Below are positions 1-7,161 of a stretch of 17,136 bases of DNA, in pieces; position 1 is the stretch's first letter, and each line of letters begins with the position of its first letter. The notes under the pieces were generated by a model that saw only the letters and a program-made list of their open reading frames with translations, was not told where the DNA came from and made no database searches. The DNA lies in NCBI GenBank assembly GCA_035293245.1, contig DATDOO010000232.1, positions 1 through 17,136 of the forward strand. Direction: 5' to 3'. Origin of the DNA: DATDOO01 sp035293245 (GTDB lineage: Bacteria > Pseudomonadota > Gammaproteobacteria > Methylococcales > Methylococcaceae). Position numbers and translations under genes: made by a program.

Positions 1-1
1 G

Positions 2-43
2 ACCGGTGCGGATGATTCATCCGACGCCTACGAAGTGAAATAA
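2..43 (+). CDS. 3' end of a gene entering from the left (partial)
   Basis: Frame 2 is open from the window edge and ends at TAA (41-43), giving a short acidic tail, TGADDSSDAYEVK. The other two frames close sooner or are less protein-like. Such a polar, acidic C-terminus is plausible for a real protein, but 13 residues cannot be assigned to a family. The tail contains an imperfectly explained palindrome at 9-23 (CGGATGA, T, TCATCCG). About 150 bases without a convincing gene follow before the next start. Confidence 0.3.
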   Translation, partial: TGADDSSDAYEVK

Positions 44-191
44 CGGGCGCGAATAGGATGTCGGTTGACGGATTTGGGAATGCTGATTTTTATCGGCAGG
101 GTATTACACATTTTGTTGACGGAGGCAGGCTAATGGGTGACCCCGTTTCTCGGAATGCTTAGGCGTTCGGCGTCATTGCATCCGTAATATC

Positions 192-1388
192 GTGGCCACT
201 GGTCTAACACCGTCTGAACAGTTCGTTTCGGGTCTGTGCCAACGGTCATTTCTTCGATTGTGGACTCATCCGAATCCCAAGGGAAAGAAGCGGAAGGAGC
301 TTTGCGATTGCCTAATTGTCTGTGGCCCACATGTGGTCATCATCTCCGTAAAGGACAACGAATACCGGGAAACTGGAGACAAGACCGGATGGGAGCGATG
401 GACGAAGGCCGCACTCGAAAAATCGTATTCCCAAATCTGGGGCGCAGAGCGATGGCTGGAGCGCGTTGATCGCGTGGTGCGGGCAGATGGCCGAGTAGTC
501 TTCCTCCCTGGGAGAAGCTCCCGACAGTATCACCGAATTGCTGTCGCTCTTGGCGCACACGGTGAAGTGCCGCTCAAGTGGGGAGACGCTGGTAACGGAT
601 TCGTTCATGTATGCGATGAATACAGCATCGGTGCTCTATTTCTGGTTCTCGACACAATCACAGACTTTGTTGACTTTCTGCGTGCCAGTGAAGGACTCGT
701 CAAAGGGGGCGTTTTCCCACTCTTTTCTGGCGGTGGCATAGAAGACCTTGTAGCTTTCTATCTTCTGCAGGGACGCTCGCTTCAGTTCGAAGCATTCGAT
801 GGCAAACATCCCGACATGCTCATCCTTCACGACGATCTGTGGCAGGGATTGGTCAAGTCCGATGACTTCAAGTCAATGCAAAAAGACTTGAAGGACTCGT
901 ATGTGTGGGACAACCTGATTGAGCATTACACGGACGACCTTCTCACTGGTGGCATGTTTGATATGCATTCAAGGCAAGTGACCAACAATGAGCTTGCGTT
1001 GGTCACCATGGCTTTGCAACCTCGAATGCATCGTGCTGTGCTTGCTGATGCATTTCTTCAGTTCCTCCAAAATGCAGAGATGAAGTCCGCTGCAAGAGTT
1101 GTTTCTGGGCATGGCGATACTGCGTTCGTCTTTACCGTCGGAAGTAGCGCAGATCGCGAGTTCCGTGCGCGCGAACTGATGCTCCGGTGTCTTGTGGTCC
1201 GTGGAAGGCTTCCTGGCGTCACGACCGTCGTCGGTATTGCGACTGACCGACCGGGGACGTCTAAGGTTGGATATTCGTCAGACATTGTTTATGTGCATAT
1301 GCCCGAATGGACGGAGAAGGATGAACAAGACGTCCAAGGAATCCAAAGGGACTTGGGCTACTTCAAGGAGGTAAGGTGGGGGAAATGA
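192..1388 (+). CDS. Hypothetical protein with NERD/PD-(D/E)XK nuclease-like N-terminus
   Basis: A 398-residue protein of unknown function. Residues 35-55 read KELCDCLIV, then VVIISVKDN. This is the beta-hairpin layout of NERD and other PD-(D/E)XK nucleases (E36, D39, K54), but the acidic residue two before the lysine is a serine (S52). A WERWTKAALEKS stretch followed by QIWGAERWLERV (about 67-90) resembles an unnamed family of bacterial hypothetical proteins I recall, with the order ELCD, S-x-K, W-x-RW, GAERW. There is no signal peptide and no obvious membrane segment. GTG at 192 is the first usable start after an in-frame TGA at 138-140. No convincing Shine-Dalgarno precedes it. The gene is richer in A+T than its neighbours (43% and 50% GC in two hand-counted 60-base lines) and lies convergent to the polysaccharide genes, so it is probably a later arrival. 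A nuclease or defence role is inference only. Confidence 0.7.
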   Translation: MATGLTPSEQFVSGLCQRSFLRLWTHPNPKGKKRKELCDCLIVCGPHVVIISVKDNEYRETGDKTGWERWTKAALEKSYSQIWGAERWLERVDRVVRADGRVVFLPGRSSRQYHRIAVALGAHGEVPLKWGDAGNGFVHVCDEYSIGALFLVLDTITDFVDFLRASEGLVKGGVFPLFSGGGIEDLVAFYLLQGRSLQFEAFDGKHPDMLILHDDLWQGLVKSDDFKSMQKDLKDSYVWDNLIEHYTDDLLTGGMFDMHSRQVTNNELALVTMALQPRMHRAVLADAFLQFLQNAEMKSAARVVSGHGDTAFVFTVGSSADREFRARELMLRCLVVRGRLPGVTTVVGIATDRPGTSKVGYSSDIVYVHMPEWTEKDEQDVQGIQRDLGYFKEVRWGK

Positions 1389-1434
1389 CCATGACGCCGA
1401 ACCCATCGGTCAACCGGACCTTGTGGAGAAATAC

Positions 1435-1586
1435 GGGGACAGATTTAGTTATGCTTGGCCGCCCGCTGAATCCGCCAACCGAAGAGTTCTCGATTGACCC
1501 GCTTCGGCATACATTCCAGGGGCTGCCAAATCCTTGACAAAAAGGCGACGGATTCATTCATAAAAAAAGGGGGACGGATTTATTTA
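1435..1586. repeat. Three degenerate copies of a GGGGACRGATTTATTTA motif
   Basis: Three related words lie in the same orientation in the gene-free stretch 1389-1672: GGGGACAGATTTAGTTA at 1435-1451, GGCGACGGATTCATTCAT at 1544-1561 and GGGGACGGATTTATTTA at 1570-1586. A possible fourth trace (GACGGATTT) sits at 66-74, on the other side of the 398-residue gene. Motifs of this type are scattered in many proteobacterial genomes, often near REP-associated Y1 transposase genes; that link is from general knowledge. No transposase is present here. Apart from these words I see no gene, RNA or clear terminator in 1389-1672. Confidence 0.5.
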
Positions 1587-1672
1587 CACAGCGCCGTAGG
1601 GGTGGATTCTGCAATTTGCAACTTGCGGTTTCATTTCGCATAAGTCCCGACGGACGCCGACACCCTCCGGCC

Positions 1673-2866
1673 TCAACGGGCCGCTTCGAACATGACCTTG
1701 CGCGCTGCCTGGGCGGCTTTTGCCAAGTCCGCTTCCCCGAGGGTCGGATGCACCAGCAGCATCAAGCTGGTTTCTTCCAGGCGGCTGGCGTTGGGCAAGG
1801 GTTGCCGCGGCCCCAGGCCGGCCGACCGGAAGGCCTTTTCCCGGTATATCTCGCTGCAACTTCCGGAGAAACACGGCACTCCTTCGGCATGGACCGCCTT
1901 CAGGATGCGGGCCTTGTCCCACCCCGGCTTCAGCGCATCCGGCTGCAAGTGGAAATAGTACTTGTAGTAGGCGTGGTGAAAGTCCGGGCCCGGCTTGGCC
2001 ACCTGCACGCCCGGCGCGCCCGCGAGGCCCTCGTCGAGCAGTTCCGCGTGGTGCCGGCGGCGCTCCACCCAGATCGGGAGCTTTTGCAACTGCAGGCGGC
2101 CGATGGCGGCCTGCATTTCCGTCATGCGCATGTTGCTGCCGAAGGACTCGTGCACCCAGGCGAACCCTTCCGACGGAACACCGGAATGCACCGCCGCGTA
2201 GCTCTTGCCGTGATCCTTGAACGACCAGGCCCGATCCCACACGGCGGCATCGCTGGTCACCAGCAGGCCGCCTTCGCCGCCGGTGGTCATGATCTTGTCC
2301 TGGCAAAAGGAGAACGCCGCGCAGTGGCCGAAACTGCCCACCGGCCGTCCCCGGTAACGGCCGCCGTGGGCCTGGGCGCAGTCCTCGATGACGAACAGGC
2401 CGTGCTGCGCGGCCAGAGCCAGCAACGGCTCCATGTCGCAGGGCCAGCCCCCCAGATGCACCGGGATGATGGCGCGGGTACGGGGCGAGAGAACGGCAAG
2501 CACCGTCTCGGCCGTCATGTTCTGGCTTTCCAGGGCCACGTCGCAGATGATTGGCGTCGCGCCGCACATGACCACCGCGCTGGCCGAGGCGATGAAGGTC
2601 TTGGCCGGCACCACCACCTCGTCGCCGGCTCCGACCCCCAGGGCGCGCAAGGCCAGTTCCAGGGCCACCGTGCCGTTGGACAAGGCGATGGCGTGGCGCA
2701 CGCCCAGGAATGCGGCGTATTCCTCCTCGAAGCCCCGGCACTCCTTGCCCGTCCAGTAATTCACCTTGCCCGAGGCTAATACCTGCCGCGCCGCCTCGAT
2801 TTCGTCCGCTGCGAAATAAGGCCAGGCGCCGTTTCGCGCTGCGGTATCCTCGCTTGCCGTCGTCAT
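1673..2866 (-). CDS. DegT/DnrJ/EryC1/StrS (PglE-type) sugar aminotransferase
   Basis: A 397-residue PLP-dependent aminotransferase of the sugar-aminating family, which transfers an amino group (usually from glutamate) to the keto group of a nucleotide-linked keto-sugar in the cytoplasm. Family marks in order: NYWTGKE near 36-42, substrate-side LSNGTVALELAL at 62-73, VIEDCAQAHGG with the PLP-ring aspartate D162, and FSFCQDKIMTTGGEGG with the Schiff-base lysine K191. Length is normal for the family. The frame stays open far upstream, but the conserved domain starts just after the ATG at 2866. That ATG overlaps the stop of the acetyltransferase by four bases (ATGA), so translation is probably coupled. 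With the PglD-like and PglC-like genes before it, the likely role is 4-amination of UDP-4-keto-6-deoxy-GlcNAc, as in bacillosamine synthesis. The exact substrate is not shown by the sequence. It is the last gene of the minus-strand series. Confidence 0.9.
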   Translation of the reverse strand: MTTASEDTAARNGAWPYFAADEIEAARQVLASGKVNYWTGKECRGFEEEYAAFLGVRHAIALSNGTVALELALRALGVGAGDEVVVPAKTFIASASAVVMCGATPIICDVALESQNMTAETVLAVLSPRTRAIIPVHLGGWPCDMEPLLALAAQHGLFVIEDCAQAHGGRYRGRPVGSFGHCAAFSFCQDKIMTTGGEGGLLVTSDAAVWDRAWSFKDHGKSYAAVHSGVPSEGFAWVHESFGSNMRMTEMQAAIGRLQLQKLPIWVERRRHHAELLDEGLAGAPGVQVAKPGPDFHHAYYKYYFHLQPDALKPGWDKARILKAVHAEGVPCFSGSCSEIYREKAFRSAGLGPRQPLPNASRLEETSLMLLVHPTLGEADLAKAAQAARKVMFEAAR

Positions 2867-3600
2867 GAGTCGCCTGATGTTCTCTTGGTTTTGGTTGAAA
2901 CCGCCGGCACCCCCGCCACGGTGTCCCCGTCCGCCACGTCCGCGATCACCGCAGACCCGGCCCCCACCGTCGCGAACCGGCCGACGCGCCGCTGGGGGAT
3001 GACCGACGCGCCCACGCCGATCAAGGCACCCTCGCCCACCGTCACCCCGCCGCAGATGTGGGCGCCGGGACCGATGTGCACGCCGTCGCCGATCACGCAG
3101 TCGTGATCCACCGTGGCACCGGTGTTGATAATGACGTTCTCCCCCACCCGGCTGTCGCTGTTCACCACGCAACCGGCCATCAGTACCGTTCCGGCGCCCA
3201 GGGTTGCGCTCCGCGCCACGGTGGCGCGCGGATGCACGCTGGCCACCGGAATGGCTCCCATGCCGGCCAACTGGGCGGAAACAGCCGCGCGGGTCTTATT
3301 GGAACCGATGGCTACAATGCAGCGCCGTACTCCGGCGGCGATCAAACCGGGCACTTCCCGCATGCCGCCGCAGACGGCATGGCCGGCGATTTCCTTGCCC
3401 CAGATGGCAGGGTAATCGTCCACCAGGGCGGCAATCCGCCAGCGGTTTTCCTGCTCCACGCAGTCGATCACCACCTTGCCGTGGCCGCTGGCGCCGAAAA
3501 TAAAAATCGCGTTGTCGTTCCCGTGAAAGTTGCGGCAACCTTGCTCACCCTCTCCCTCTGGGAGAGGGCCGGGGTGAGGGGTACGGTCAGCGCTGTTCAC
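2863..3600 (-). CDS. NeuD/PglD-type sugar O/N-acetyltransferase with repeat-encoded N-terminus
   Basis: A 245-residue acyltransferase that uses acetyl-CoA on an amino or hydroxyl group of a nucleotide sugar. The N-terminal nucleotide-sugar-binding region opens with AIFIFGASGHGKVVIDCV (31-48). From about residue 125 it becomes a left-handed beta-helix of hexapeptide repeats, with the probable catalytic base H166 in NTGATVDHDCVIGDG, and ends with the family's V-AGVPA signature. Family members normally start at the position of residue 30. Here the first 29 residues are extra, and 7-19 (TPHPGPLPEGEGE) are encoded by a palindromic intergenic repeat. No ATG, GTG or TTG lies in frame between that repeat and the domain. 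GTG at 3600 has a GGGAG ribosome site at 3607-3611 (spacing 6) and overlaps the preceding gene by 14 bases, so the long form is probably the one made. The downstream aminotransferase overlaps it by four bases. Confidence 0.88.
   Translation of the reverse strand: MNSADRTPHPGPLPEGEGEQGCRNFHGNDNAIFIFGASGHGKVVIDCVEQENRWRIAALVDDYPAIWGKEIAGHAVCGGMREVPGLIAAGVRRCIVAIGSNKTRAAVSAQLAGMGAIPVASVHPRATVARSATLGAGTVLMAGCVVNSDSRVGENVIINTGATVDHDCVIGDGVHIGPGAHICGGVTVGEGALIGVGASVIPQRRVGRFATVGAGSAVIADVADGDTVAGVPAVSTKTKRTSGDS
3544..3578. repeat. Palindromic repeat element inside a coding region
   Basis: An inverted repeat with outer arms CTCACCC (3544-3550) and GGGTGAG (3572-3578) and an inner perfect stem CCCTCTCCC (3548-3556) / GGGAGAGGG (3560-3568) around a TCT loop. 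This is the abundant proteobacterial palindrome whose translation gives the TPHPGPLPEGEGE peptide found at many annotated N-termini. It is usually intergenic. Here it lies wholly inside the 5' end of the acetyltransferase reading frame and keeps that frame open. In the mRNA it would form a strong hairpin beginning about 20 bases after the start codon, which could damp translation of the acetyltransferase. Confidence 0.85.
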
Positions 3601-4213
3601 GCGACGCTCCCGCGAATTTGGGCATGGTTTCGTGCCCCGGATGGCTGACGCCGTGCCGTTGTACCAAGCGCAGGACGGTCAGTAAGAGAATTTTCATGTC
3701 CAGTGCGAGCGATTGGTGGTCCACATACCAGACGTCCAGGCGGAATTTGTCGTCCCAGGAGATCGCGTTGCGGCCGTTTACCTGCGCCCAGCCGGTAATT
3801 CCCGGCTTGACCTCGTGGCGGCGCGCCTGCTCCGGAGAATAAAGCGGCAAATACTCCATCAGCAAAGGACGCGGCCCGACCAGGCTCATGTCGCCTTTCA
3901 GGACGTTGAACAACTCCGGCAGCTCGTCCAGCGAAGTGGCCCGCAGCCAGCGCCCGAAGCGGGTGAGGCGTTCGGCATCCGGCTTCAGTTCGCCGGAAGG
4001 CTCGCGTGCGTCGGTCATGGTGCGGAACTTGTACATTTTGAAAGGCCGGCCGTGGAGTCCGGGGCGGGTTTGCGCGAACAGAACCGGGGCACCCAGGAAA
4101 CCTGCAATGGCGAGGCTGCACAGCAGCAGCAACGGCGAGGCCACCAGCAGCGCGGCCAGGGCCAGGGAACGGTCCAGGAGATTCTTGATCAATGCTTCGC
4201 TTGTCGATGACAT
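3587..4213 (-). CDS. PglC-type initiating sugar-phosphate transferase (monotopic PGT)
   Basis: A 208-residue bacterial sugar transferase of the PglC/WcaJ catalytic-domain family. It moves a sugar phosphate from a UDP-sugar onto undecaprenyl phosphate at the inner face of the cytoplasmic membrane, the first membrane step of glycan assembly. It has the small form: one N-terminal re-entrant hydrophobic helix (about 13-40, with the S26-P27 kink), KFRTM at 62-66, the catalytic D96-E97 dyad in TSLDELPELFNVLKGDMSLVG, GPRPLL at 113-118, PGITGWAQVNGR at 137-148 and a C-terminal ETMPKFAG tail. The long N-terminal membrane domains of WcaJ/WbaP are absent, so it resembles PglC or WbpL-independent short enzymes. 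The start is ATG at 4213, with only a weak GAG-type ribosome site. It overlaps the acetyltransferase gene by 14 bases. Neighbouring PglD- and PglE-like genes suggest a di-amino sugar such as diNAcBac as substrate (inference). Confidence 0.93.
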   Translation of the reverse strand: MSSTSEALIKNLLDRSLALAALLVASPLLLLCSLAIAGFLGAPVLFAQTRPGLHGRPFKMYKFRTMTDAREPSGELKPDAERLTRFGRWLRATSLDELPELFNVLKGDMSLVGPRPLLMEYLPLYSPEQARRHEVKPGITGWAQVNGRNAISWDDKFRLDVWYVDHQSLALDMKILLLTVLRLVQRHGVSHPGHETMPKFAGASREQR

Positions 4214-4285
4214 CGGGACTCAACTCACGCGTATCCCCGGCCGCTCGCCGCCATTGCACCGGCGGGAGAATGCCGAAGGGACGTT

Positions 4286-7114
4286 TCAGATTTCCAACTC
4301 TTCACCATGCTCTCGGGTTTTCCACGTCCACCATTGCACCGCCGTCAGAACCGCCAATGTGAACGCGGAAGTCACCACAGCGGACATGCTATGGTAATGC
4401 AAGGCGACGATCAGCCCGATCAGGGCGATCCACCCTCCCAGCAGCATGCCGACCTCCGTCAAGGTCAGTCCGCAATGCCGGCCCGACACCAGCGCAAGAT
4501 AGGCCGCGGACAAACCGGAGGCAATCGCCGAGGCGGTCGCAATGCCGACGACGCCGGACTGGGGAACCAGTATTGTATTGAGCGCGATGTTCAAAGCGAG
4601 CCCCACCCCCGTGGCGATCACGGCGCGCGACGATGTTCCCGACACGGCGGCTAGTTTGAGAATCAAGGTTGTCGCGACGACGAAGGGCAATTGCAGGCCG
4701 CCGAGCTTCAAAATGGTGGAAAGCTGCACCGCCTCTTCGCGCGCCACGTTCTCTCCTTCAAACAACGACACCACCAGCGGCTCCGAGAACCCGAAGATCG
4801 TCAGGGTGCAGACGATGGAAATCCACGTACCGCTCATCAACAGGAAAAAAACGTCGCTCCTGATCTGGGCCAGTCGTCCCTGGGAGGTCAGGCCGCCCAA
4901 ATAAGGCAGGATGACCGCGCCGATTCCCACGTTGGCCAGTCCCGTCACGAGCATGACCATCTTGCTGCCCAACGCCCAGGCGGACACCGAACCGGCCCCC
5001 AGCGAACCGGCAAAGGCATAATTGACCGGGGTGGCTATCGCGGCCAGGAATGCCGCCAGCGCCAGCAGACGATAGTTCCGCCGGGCTTCGTCGAATGCGG
5101 GCGAGCCGTGCATGGCTCCGGGAAGCAGCGGTATTTTCAGTTTGCCCACCGCCCAGATGACCCAGGCAATGTTGACCGCCATGCCCGCCAACATGCCGTA
5201 AATGGCCGCATACAGGCCGAACGTGTCGTAGAAAAAGAGAATCGCCGTAATTGCAAAAACCGGAACCGCGAGTTGCGCCATCGCCGCCGTCCGCGATTGA
5301 CGCAAAGCGTTCAGAACGCAATTGCCAACCACGGCCCATCCGGAAAATACCAGAACCGGGATAAACCAGCGCAGCATCGCTGCGGCCTCCTCAAGCTGCG
5401 CCCCATCCCCGCTTCGCATGACCAGGCGGACGACTTCGTCCGCGCCCGCCATCAATACCAGGCCGCCCACGACAAGAATTGCAAAAAGGAAGGTGAGCAT
5501 CGACCGCACCAGACGCACCCGCTGCACAGGGTCGTTCCGCAGATCGGTTTTCAGAAACGGCGCGGTCATGGCATCCGAGGTGGGATGGGACAGAAACGCG
5601 GCGAGAAACATGGGAACCATCACGGCGGCAAAGAACGCGTCCAGTTGCGCGGTCATGCCGAAGTTCTTCACCAGCAGCAAATCCCGTACGAAAAGCCCCA
5701 GGAAGCCGGCAAAGCTGAGCAAGATCACAACCGCTCCCGATGCGGCCATTCCGATCAATCCCGATTGTTCCGGCATTTCCTTGAGCTTGCCCTCTCCGCC
5801 GGAATTTTGTCCCTTCGGGGCAGTCTGGGAGAGGATGTTCAAAACGACGTGGGCCCACCCCAATGCGCCGCAGAGCACAAAGAAGAACAGGACGCCGAAA
5901 CGCACCCGGTAGAGGGTGCCGAGGTTGGGCGTGACATAACTGTTTACCAGCAGCAACGCCGCGCAAATGACGCCCGCAGCAACCAGTCCCCGGCTGGGCC
6001 GGCGCGTCGCCAGAACGGCGATTCCCGGAGCGAACAAATACCAGACCAGCGTTTCCAATGCGCTGATCACGCGGATCAACGTGGGCCGGTCCGTCCAATC
6101 GGATGGAAAAGGTGCGAAAAGGCCCACGAACAGCGCCCGAGGCATGTACGCGACCGCCTTGTACAGGTTGTCGGGAGTCTGGTCGGCATCGATCATCGAC
6201 CCTGCATTGACGGAGCGGCCATAGGCAACGAAATACGCCCGTATGCGCGAAACCCGTTCCAGCACCGAGTCGAGCTTGCCCGGCACGGCTTCGCTACGTT
6301 GCCAGGACCAATCCTTGAGGGGGCCGACAACACCGCCGTAAACCTCCAGATCTCGATCTTTCGGCGCCATGACTGCTGCGCTTGCCACGAGCACCAGCAT
6401 GGCCGCAGCCAGCAGGCAGCCGCGCCAGTCGCGGCCCCATGATTTTTGAAACACCGACGTCAAACAAATCAAAACCCACGAGACCAGCATCGCCGCCACA
6501 CAAACCTGCAGCATATGGGGCCGTACGGACCAGAACAGGCCCGTCCCCAGCGCCGAAAGGGCCAAGCCCTTGACGGTCCCATTCATCGTCACCGGTTTGG
6601 ACAAGGCTCTCAGCCACGCGTAAAGGATGATCAGCGTACCCGCCGTAGCAAACGCATCCTTATGGTTTTGCCCATACCAGAGCAACGCCGACGGAAATAG
6701 CAAGAACAGTCCCGCGGCCACCAGCCCTCCGAGACGGCCCACATTGCCCGGCCAGAGCAACGGTCCGATCAGGTACAGCATCAAGGCACCTGCGGCATGC
6801 GCGGCTGCGTTTACCGGAATGAACCAGACGGGGTCCGGACCAAAAAAGACATAAAGCGCCGCCAACACGCCCACATTTCCCGTTATCCCGGGCGCTGGGA
6901 AGAGCTTCCATTCCGACCAGCCATTGGCATGAATCTTATTTGCAAGCTTGACCGCGTACTCGTGAAAAATGATCGCGTCGTTCTGCAGCAAACCATGGCC
7001 GGCATGAAGGCTGGGCATCAAAGGCAGCAACAATTTTTGCAAGGTAAGCGCCAGAAAAGCGGCGTAGGCAAACCCTACACACCAAACGAGAAATGGCTTG
7101 GGAAATTTCAACAC
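4286..7114 (-). CDS. Fusion membrane protein: GT-C/Wzy-like half plus MurJ/Wzx-like flippase half
   Basis: A 942-residue polytopic membrane protein with two modules. Residues 1-428 have many hydrophobic helices, an early extracytoplasmic loop with acidic D46 (LQNDAIIFHEYA), a long hydrophilic loop at about 251-325 containing NAGSMIDAD, then YMPRALFVGLFAPFPSDW (323-340) and NLGTLYRVRFG (397-407). These features fit GT-C glycosyltransferases or O-antigen polymerase-like proteins. A hydrophilic linker follows (429-452, rich in G, K, E). Residues 455-942 form a MOP-superfamily flippase most like MurJ/MviN: FLGLFVRDLLLVKNFG (471-486), LDAFFAAVMVP (491-501) and about a dozen further helices. Each half has the length of a free-standing protein. 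No other flippase or polymerase gene is in the window, so this protein may export and polymerise the lipid-linked repeat unit (inference). The start is GTG at 7114 with AAGGGA about ten bases upstream; 72 bases separate it from the next gene. Confidence 0.82.
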   Translation of the reverse strand: MLKFPKPFLVWCVGFAYAAFLALTLQKLLLPLMPSLHAGHGLLQNDAIIFHEYAVKLANKIHANGWSEWKLFPAPGITGNVGVLAALYVFFGPDPVWFIPVNAAAHAAGALMLYLIGPLLWPGNVGRLGGLVAAGLFLLFPSALLWYGQNHKDAFATAGTLIILYAWLRALSKPVTMNGTVKGLALSALGTGLFWSVRPHMLQVCVAAMLVSWVLICLTSVFQKSWGRDWRGCLLAAAMLVLVASAAVMAPKDRDLEVYGGVVGPLKDWSWQRSEAVPGKLDSVLERVSRIRAYFVAYGRSVNAGSMIDADQTPDNLYKAVAYMPRALFVGLFAPFPSDWTDRPTLIRVISALETLVWYLFAPGIAVLATRRPSRGLVAAGVICAALLLVNSYVTPNLGTLYRVRFGVLFFFVLCGALGWAHVVLNILSQTAPKGQNSGGEGKLKEMPEQSGLIGMAASGAVVILLSFAGFLGLFVRDLLLVKNFGMTAQLDAFFAAVMVPMFLAAFLSHPTSDAMTAPFLKTDLRNDPVQRVRLVRSMLTFLFAILVVGGLVLMAGADEVVRLVMRSGDGAQLEEAAAMLRWFIPVLVFSGWAVVGNCVLNALRQSRTAAMAQLAVPVFAITAILFFYDTFGLYAAIYGMLAGMAVNIAWVIWAVGKLKIPLLPGAMHGSPAFDEARRNYRLLALAAFLAAIATPVNYAFAGSLGAGSVSAWALGSKMVMLVTGLANVGIGAVILPYLGGLTSQGRLAQIRSDVFFLLMSGTWISIVCTLTIFGFSEPLVVSLFEGENVAREEAVQLSTILKLGGLQLPFVVATTLILKLAAVSGTSSRAVIATGVGLALNIALNTILVPQSGVVGIATASAIASGLSAAYLALVSGRHCGLTLTEVGMLLGGWIALIGLIVALHYHSMSAVVTSAFTLAVLTAVQWWTWKTREHGEELEI

Positions 7115-7161
7115 CTAATTATCGTCCCTTGGAAATTGCATTATCAGCCACGCAAGCTAAT

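Noticed and set aside
1561..1672. Terminator after the aminotransferase gene
   Set aside because: A run of T follows C-rich sequence near 1562-1574 on the minus strand, but I found no adjacent stem of useful length, and the run belongs to a repeat word.
1616..2779. Plus-strand frame opposite the aminotransferase gene
   Set aside because: The minus strand carries unmistakable DegT-family motifs; the plus-strand product is an Arg/Gly/His-rich artefact of codon bias.
2867..3172. N-terminal extension of the aminotransferase frame
   Set aside because: The extra 102 residues are Arg/Gly-rich, overlap the acetyltransferase gene and precede the conserved domain. The ATG in the ATGA overlap at 2866 is a natural start.
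4214..4285. Short CCGCC/GGCGG hairpin between the fusion gene and the PglC-like gene
   Set aside because: Only five base pairs, no T-run, and such stems are common by chance at this GC.
4691..6442. Long open plus-strand frame opposite the fusion membrane gene
   Set aside because: The translation is rich in Gln, His and Arg with no domain marks. It is the antisense shadow of a high-GC coding region that has clear family motifs on the minus strand.
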